Below, piece by piece: positions 19,833 through 25,450 of a DNA stretch of 25,450 nucleotides (positions are counted from its first letter, which is position 1; each line of letters opens with the position of its first letter). The translations under genes were made by a program, and so were the position numbers. The notes under the pieces were generated by a model. That model was not told where the DNA came from. It saw nothing but the letters and a program-made list of their open reading frames with translations, and ran no database searches. This DNA comes from Chara braunii (taxonomy: Eukaryota; Streptophyta; Charophyceae; Charales; Characeae), in contig BFEA01000701.1 of the NCBI GenBank assembly GCA_003427395.1, forward strand, positions 500,329 to 525,778, read 5' to 3'.

Positions 19833-21507
19833 TAAAACCCTATCGAAGACTCTTCTCTCCCTTAAATCCACGGGAAATGAGTAAGACAAGTGTTTCTCTG
19901 TCTGGCCGTATCTGCTGCCGCCATCTTTCCCCGCACCATTTTCTGCACTAACCGCCCTCTATACTAATCCTTTCGCCATTCTAACCTCACCAATGGATTC
20001 ACCCCGCCAAAAAAAACCTCTCTACTACTTCCCCCTGCTCGTTTCACCAAATAACTAGTATGATACGAGCTTCTTCGCCCGCCATATCTGCTCTCCCGTT
20101 CTCATTGACAAATGAACCTGGCGCAATTCAGCGGCCGGTTCATTCGACTTTCCCTTTTGCTCTCTCGGTCGATGCCCCAGTCTTCGTGCTAACTCGGAAT
20201 CCGCAAAGGAGTGTTGAACAATACTAACTGCAGGACACTACTCATGGAAGCTCAAACCCGTTTAGGAGTGCGTTACCACCCGTCCGCCGACTCGGTTCGC
20301 TTCAAAGATGGATAATGCCCATGCGCGCGACCTATACTTGCCCGTTTTTATCATTACGATGGGTAAGGAGCGCTGCGCCTGTTGCTAAGCCAGAAGCGTG
20401 AGCCTGGGTGAAGTGGGTCCATGTGTAGATCTTGGTAGTAGTAGCAATATCCAGATGGGAACTAGGCAGGTCCCATGCGCTCAACCGTTGCAGTCCCGTG
20501 GCCCCCTTCCTGGCGCCCCTCCCTATCCAGGCGAGGTTACTGTCTCGCGGGACCCAACGACATACTCACACTCAAACCTCTCACAATAGATTGTGGTCGG
20601 CATATATAGCCCCATAGCGACCTCCGCCACCCTAGAGCTGCATCCCCACACACTTGCTCCGTATGCTCTCCAATTCCCTTCCACTTTAAACTATCTATGC
20701 TCTCCAAATAGGAAGCGAGTGAAGCTACGGTCACGGGCCCCAACCCTTTCACTCACGTTGACCCCTTCGGTCTGAGTTTCATGACGGGCTGATAGAGGAA
20801 TTCTGCGTGCACCCCTTCCTTGAGAAAAAAAGGAGGTCTTTGCTACGAATGAGAGAGTCACTAGGAAGTCCACAGTCGGTGATCGACTTTAGTTTGACCA
20901 AGTTGCGGTCCATCCTGACCGCCATTGCGGGGCCCTCAGGCGCATGAAGATATGAAGGCCCTCTCCTGGGACTTGAGTTTGTCCCTCTCCCATATCTTGA
21001 GCGTTTGAAACCCCTCACTCTGCCATTCTTACTCTCAATCTAATCCTGTTCGACGAGGAAGGCGGCACGCGGGATTACAACCCGTAGGACCTCAACAAGA
21101 CTCTGTGAGGAGTCTGCCCTCTGGTTGCGGGGGCTCTGGCGGAACTCGGGAGGAGTTCTGGAGGCAGGGAACCGAGAGGTAAAGGTTCCATCCTCCTTCT
21201 ATAAACCCAGTTATAACCCCTATCTGTACATCCTTCTACAGTTTGACTGAGTGTATTGCATGCATCCCATTATTGTTTTTGGGTTTAACTTTCAGAATAT
21301 AACTCAGATTTAAGTACAGGAATTCATGCACAAGCTTAGTTTAAGTTTTATTGTTTGACCAAAAGCATATTGTGGAAAGGGGTTGCATCTGGGGGAAGGA
21401 TGGGAAGAGGGTGGTCTGGTTTGTGTTTGACTGGGTCAACCAAAGGCTGGGAGAGTCTCCATAAATTTTAAGGGTCAGTGCTATGTTTGTTTTTTATTGC
21501 TTGAGAG

Positions 21508-22122
21508 ACCAGACATGTTTTTATAAGATTGGATGGTCTGGTTGCTCTGATTTGTGAGGGCTGCTTGTGTTTGACCTTTTTCAGGTACCAAGCAGACTTC
21601 CATAAGATTGGATGGCTTGGTTGCCTTATTTCATTTGAGTTTTTTTACTTTGTTAGTTTTTTATTGTTTATTGTGAGGGAAGTTCAAACAAAAGACTGAA
21701 CAGGTTAACATAAGATTGGGAGGTCTGGTCTGGAGCCACGCACATACTGGAACCAGAAAGATAAAATTTGTGTACTCTTCCATACTATTTTGCTTGCAAA
21801 CAGGCTAGTCAGATATGTTTCCATAAGATTGGATGGTCTCACTATAACTTATCACCAACTTAAGAGAGTATGAATTAAGAGTAAACTTGTGGTAAGGAGG
21901 GGAAGGTTGGACTTAAATCTAAGTTGAACAGTTCAATCATATGCTACCTTAAAAGATTGAGTGCAGACAGTTATATATAACTTTGATACTTTAAAAAATT
22001 TAGAGCGACTAGGTTGGATAGCCTAGTCATATGCCAAAGGAAGAGAAACGTTGTAGTGCCCTGTGCTTGTGTATATCCAATGGCTGGGCTAGACAAATTT
22101 CCATAAGATTGGATGGTCTAGC
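21508..22122 (-). repeat. Hairpin array, right arm: constant loop, variable stem
   Basis: On the minus strand the loop consensus is CATCCAATCTTATGGAAAC. The pairs (plus strand) are: ACCAGAC 21508-21514 with GTCTGGT 21536-21542; ACCAAGC 21587-21593 with GCTTGGT 21615-21621; a degraded copy at 21694-21731; TAGTCAGA 21806-21813 with TCTCACTA 21837-21844 (one mismatch); TTGAAC 21924-21929 with GTTCAA 21931-21936 (loop cut to 1 nt); GACTAGG 22007-22013 with CCTAGTC 22022-22028 (loop cut to 8 nt); and GCTAGAC 22088-22094 with GTCTAGC 22116-22122. Full loops are 21-23 nt. All full copies share TCTTATGGAA where left-arm copies have ACTTAGGAACAA. Confidence 0.85.
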
Positions 22123-22429
22123 TTTACACTTTATGTAAGCTGGTACAAAAGACAAACATTGAAAGAGTATAAACTGTTGTTTGACAAGGTTGACCTTAGG
22201 GATGGTGAGAGTACTTACCATTCTGGTTTGGCCTTACATGTGACCGAGTGAGATCACTACCTAGTCAGAGTTTCAATTTTATAGGTAGTTACTTTAGAGT
22301 CTCGCTACGTGCTAGAGTTATAGGAGTTAGTTCAATTTCTGCATTTTCAAAGCTAATTTTCTTTCACTTAGGTCAATTTCCGCATTTTTTTGGATCATTT
22401 GTTATACTTGGCTTTGTATACATCTTGGT

Positions 22430-22990
22430 AAGTTACTTTCTCTACGGGAAGTGTTGCCGAAATTTCTACAAATCCACGGAGTTAGTTAAATCTGACTTTC
22501 AAAGTTTGATTTTTTGTCGGAGTTTAATACCCGGCTTAGTAAAAATATGGAAAACCTTATTTTATAGAAGAAGTGTTGCCAAAATTTCTACTAATTCAGG
22601 GAGTTAGACAAAATTTAACTTTGAAAAGTCAAGATTATTTCAACTTTTGAACTTAGCTTTGTATAAATTTTGGAAAGTTACTTTCTCTACCGGAAGTGTT
22701 GTCGAAATTTATATAAATCTAAGAGGTTAGTTAAATTTTGTCTTCACATAATAAAAGTTTTATTTCGGGTTCTTATCTGACTTAGTATAAATCTGAGAAG
22801 TCTACCTTTTTAAAGCAGATTTTGCCCACATTTTTAATAATTCAGGGAGTTAAACAAAATTTAACCTCCGAGAGTTTAAGATTATTTTTGCTTTCATATT
22901 TGAGCTAGTACAAATTATGAGAAGACACTTTTTCTACGCGAAGTGCTACCGAAATTTTCTTTGTTTAAAGGAGCTAGATGATATTTTGAC
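22430..22990 (-). repeat. ~122 bp tandem repeats, right arm
   Basis: AAGTGTTGCC-like phrases at 22449, 22571, 22694, about 22814 and 22941 give a period near 122 bp over five units. They are the reverse-complement counterpart of the split array at 3780-4147 and 13063-13290. No gene in 22130-23640. Confidence 0.8.
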
Positions 22991-24024
22991 AGTTGACAAT
23001 TCTTGCAATTCACTCTACAAATGGAAGATTCTATCAAGATCTACCTTTCTTTGGGCACTGACTTAGAGGTAGACTTAGACTTAGTTCGCAGGGAAATCTT
23101 GAGTGACAATGAGTTATGGAGATTTATTCCTCATACGCTGATAGTATAGTCTTGTGGATTGGTTTGTCTTGTGTTACAAGTCCTCTTAATTGATTCGATT
23201 CAAGATTAGAACTAGTTCCAGCTTCATCCCACGAGAATCATCTTCTATTATCATTGATACAAGGTCGGTTGCCGACTCAACTCCAATCCACTCTTGCCAT
23301 TCAACCTAAAGGATTTAGCCTGTGATTTGAATTGTTTTGTTGAGTTTTCACCCGGACTTTATTGAACGACCATTTAACAACGATACTAAATATTTTATTT
23401 TGAGAGTTGCACAAAGAGTGAGGCTTGTGTGGCTGAAGCAAGGGGTGTGAGTGCAGAGAATGGTTGAAGTTGACCCCGTGTAGTGCATGGAGTTTTGGTT
23501 GAATCTTTGATGTGATTGCAAATATGTTTATGGTTCGGACTCTGGGTGTGACTGTCTGCGATTACATACATATATGATTGAAACAAATCCCACTGTGATT
23601 ATGAGAAGTGATCGTCACATATTTATAACCCTTTATGTATATATATGTTTACATACATATGCCTTGCGTGTTCGCGCACCCTACTACGACCGTGTGTAAG
23701 GGTTAAATAGACTATGCCTTGAAAGAAGAGGGAGATTCTTCTTTTCAGTTTTGTTTTTTAGAGTCTTATAGTTGGACGTTATAGTCTGTGACAGCCGTCA
23801 AAGTCAAACCCCTTGAGTTCTCTTTAGAGTTATAAGAGACGACTGTCACCACAGGCACAAACCTGTGTACCACCCACTCTCCGTAGGGTGCAGAAGAGGA
23901 TGTGGTTCTCAACCGCACTTGGCGGTTGTCTAGCGTCGAGAGATTAACCCCTCAAGGCGTATGTCAGCCGACACTTAGGTGGTGAACGCGACCCTCGAGA
24001 TTGTCGAGGATCGTGTGATTATGG

Positions 24025-24038
24025 GTACTACATAGTAC
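24025..24038. repeat. Conserved palindrome in right arm
   Basis: GTACTACATAGTAC is the counterpart of 2394-2407. Near 23855, CACAGG and CCTGTG flank a 6-nt loop, and the same stem with a different loop occurs in the left arm near 2565. Confidence 0.7.
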
Positions 24039-24647
24039 GACATCATTGCGACCACTTGTGTAAGCATGCATTGCTAGTCGATATGAGAAGGTTGTGCGAC
24101 CACACAGTATTATATTAAGTGTTGTGCGTGTCACTTAACCGATTTCCACATCGGAAGGTTATGGGTTGCATATTGAAGGGACTAGGAGTGTTGTTGTGTT
24201 GTTTAAGTATGTTTTAATTTTTATGTTTTAAAGCGTGGTGTAACGCGTGGTGAGTGGATGCGTCCTAGTCGACCGATGACAAGTCGCGCTTTGGACTTTA
24301 GCCCCCAAATATGTCGGTTCACGTGCGGGTCCGATAGAGGTGGTACCCCCTATGCTACATCGTACGAGAAACGCCCTCAGCTGGTCCACCTCTGCGATTG
24401 CAACTGATTAACTTTCGTACTGTGAATTGGTAGCTCGGCCGGTGTAACGAGCGTGAGGTTGAGGGTGAGCCGAAGGAGAGGAGAGAGAGGGAGAGAGTGA
24501 GAGCACACACACACACTCACTCACTCGACATGACGGACTCGGACTGAGGGTCGGACGCAGACACAGTGGCAAGGCACAAAGTCGAAGTCTTGGATTTCCA
24601 ATGCCGAAACAGCAAGTCACACTGAGTATGAGTACAGCCGCAGAGAA

Positions 24648-24716
24648 CTGGTACGAGACCGGTCCCCGTACCGTATGGGGAGCCGGTATAAGTACCGGTG
24701 ACACGTACGGTACCAG
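24648..24716. repeat. Nested palindrome cluster
   Basis: CTGGTAC (24648-24654) pairs with GTACCAG (24710-24716). Inside, ACCGG-TCCCC (24658-24667) pairs with GGGGA-GCCGGT (24677-24687) with a one-base bulge. Extra GTACCGGT palindromes lie between. The structure could extrude as a cruciform. It lies about 200 bp outside the right-arm end. Confidence 0.7.
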
Positions 24717-25099
24717 GGGCATTTCTACAAAGGCCCCGAGGGCAGAACTGAAAAATGCAGTATTTGAAAGTGGTGCCCGAATTGCAGCATGGCACCAGTT
24801 GTCCGAAATCCTACGGTACCAAAGGAGGAGTTTGGAAAAAGGGTGCCAGAACGAAAACGGGATGCAGCTGAAACAACAAAAAGATAGATCAGGGATCGAG
24901 CCCTGGCGGAGTCCGTAACACTATCCCCTCCCTCTAGAATGCAACGTCCCGGCTGCCAAAAATCATGAAGCAATGCTGAAATCTGTGAAGGACGGGACGG
25001 GGCCGATCATTGGTTGACAAGTCGAAAGGGAAGAGGGGTATAATGTGGGTGGCGTGGGCTGCGGGAGTAAGAGGGAACAGGGTTTGGTACCGGTGAACA

Positions 25100-25390
25100 G
25101 AGTTGTCCTACTGATGAACTAGGGGGGGTTGCGAGGAACAGGATAGTCCTACGAATGAACTAAAGGGAAGATAGGGAGCAGGGTGGTCCTACTGAGGAAC
25201 TAAGGGAACTCATGGTTCGCTATAGGTTAAGGGGCAACAGAGTTCAGGGCAAAGGGAACTTCTATTGATGTTCTACTTGGTAAGGGAAACGGTGTTCAGG
25301 AAAACAGGGTATTTCTATTGATGTTGTAGTGGGTAAGGGAAACAATGGTCAGGGGAACAGGGATCTGCTAATGATGTTCTACAGGGTTGT
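25100..25390 (+). repeat. Two short tandem repeats in right flank
   Basis: GTCCTAC-plus-GAACT units start at 25105, 25146 and 25186 (period 40-41). They are followed by units with TTGATGTTCTAC-like cores at 25264, 25317 and 25370 (period 53). The two repeat types share GGGAAC and CAGGG phrases. No gene in 24450-25450. Confidence 0.75.
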
Positions 25391-25450
25391 CAAAGTCAGG
25401 AAAAATAAAGATGAAAATGTTTGTTCAGGATGCAAAGGTTGGTGTGTCCG

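Larger units (their letters stand above)
18080..20850. other. Unique spacer between the two arms
   Basis: Arm homology fades at about 18075 and 20855. No open frame here resembles a transposase, recombinase or other known protein, and the longest frames are under 100 codons. Composition is less AT-rich than the arms. It contains degenerate tandem sequence and short direct repeats listed separately. If the whole were a foldback element, this is where a gene or its remnant would be expected, but none is recognisable. The stretch 19900-20850 shows nothing beyond one more GTATCTGCT-like phrase. Confidence 0.6.
20855..24447 (-). repeat. Right arm of giant inverted repeat
   Basis: This is the reverse-complement counterpart of the left arm, about 3.6 kb, without large insertions, so it serves as the empty-site reference for the hammerhead repeat, satellite block and LINE. 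The outer end is near TGGTAGCTC (24438-24446). No protein-coding gene; open frames are short and unrelated to known families. It includes the hairpin array (21508-22122) and the ~122 bp tandem repeats (22430-22990). Confidence 0.85.

Noticed and set aside
22248-22607. 119-codon plus-strand open frame with hydrophobic stretches
   Set aside because: It lies in the ~122 bp tandem repeats of the right arm and the frame is not preserved in the left-arm counterpart.
24880-24915. T-arm or primer-site-like sequence (GGGATCGAGCCC)
   Set aside because: The loop is one base short and no tRNA body or LTR end could be assigned; left unannotated.
25111-25140. CTGATGA, possible third hammerhead
   Set aside because: No stem II and no following GAAA core; it is part of a 40-bp tandem repeat.

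Overview
The window is repeat-dominated nuclear DNA from a eukaryote. I see no intact protein-coding gene. A decayed LINE carries an L1-type reverse transcriptase followed by a CCHC zf-RVT domain, the usual architecture in land plants and their streptophyte algal relatives. With abundant microsatellites, AT-rich satellites and an assembly gap, this suggests a large-genome plant or charophyte alga. The species is not determinable from the sequence.

The main architecture is one giant inverted repeat. The left arm (about 1984-18075) is the diverged reverse complement of the right arm (about 20855-24447), around a unique spacer (about 18080-20850). Without later insertions both arms are about 3.6-3.7 kb. 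All large extra DNA lies in the left arm: (a) a ~270 bp repeat with a hammerhead ribozyme (2841-3110); (b) an ~8.9 kb satellite block (about 4148-13062); (c) a 5'-truncated, poly(A)-tailed LINE (about 13471-16682). The right arm preserves the empty site of each.

Inside the arms lie ~122 bp tandem repeats (outer half) and, in the inner half, an array of short hairpins. Each hairpin has a conserved ~20-nt loop and a stem whose sequence changes from copy to copy while staying self-complementary. This array is the strongest candidate for something undescribed.

The satellite block is itself roughly palindromic. Related 68- and 82-bp monomers run one way (about 4990-6440) and 81- and 91-bp monomers run the other way (about 8930-12960), around a 2.4 kb centre. 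That centre holds (GA)n, (TA)n and (CT)n tracts, a three-copy ~325 bp repeat and a second hammerhead repeat whose catalytic core is intact. Most monomers encode a 16-18 bp hairpin. Flanks 1-1980 and 24450-25450 contain purine/pyrimidine tracts, palindromes and short tandem repeats, but no gene.

All alignments were done by eye, so boundaries are approximate (about 5-30 bases) and identities are estimates.
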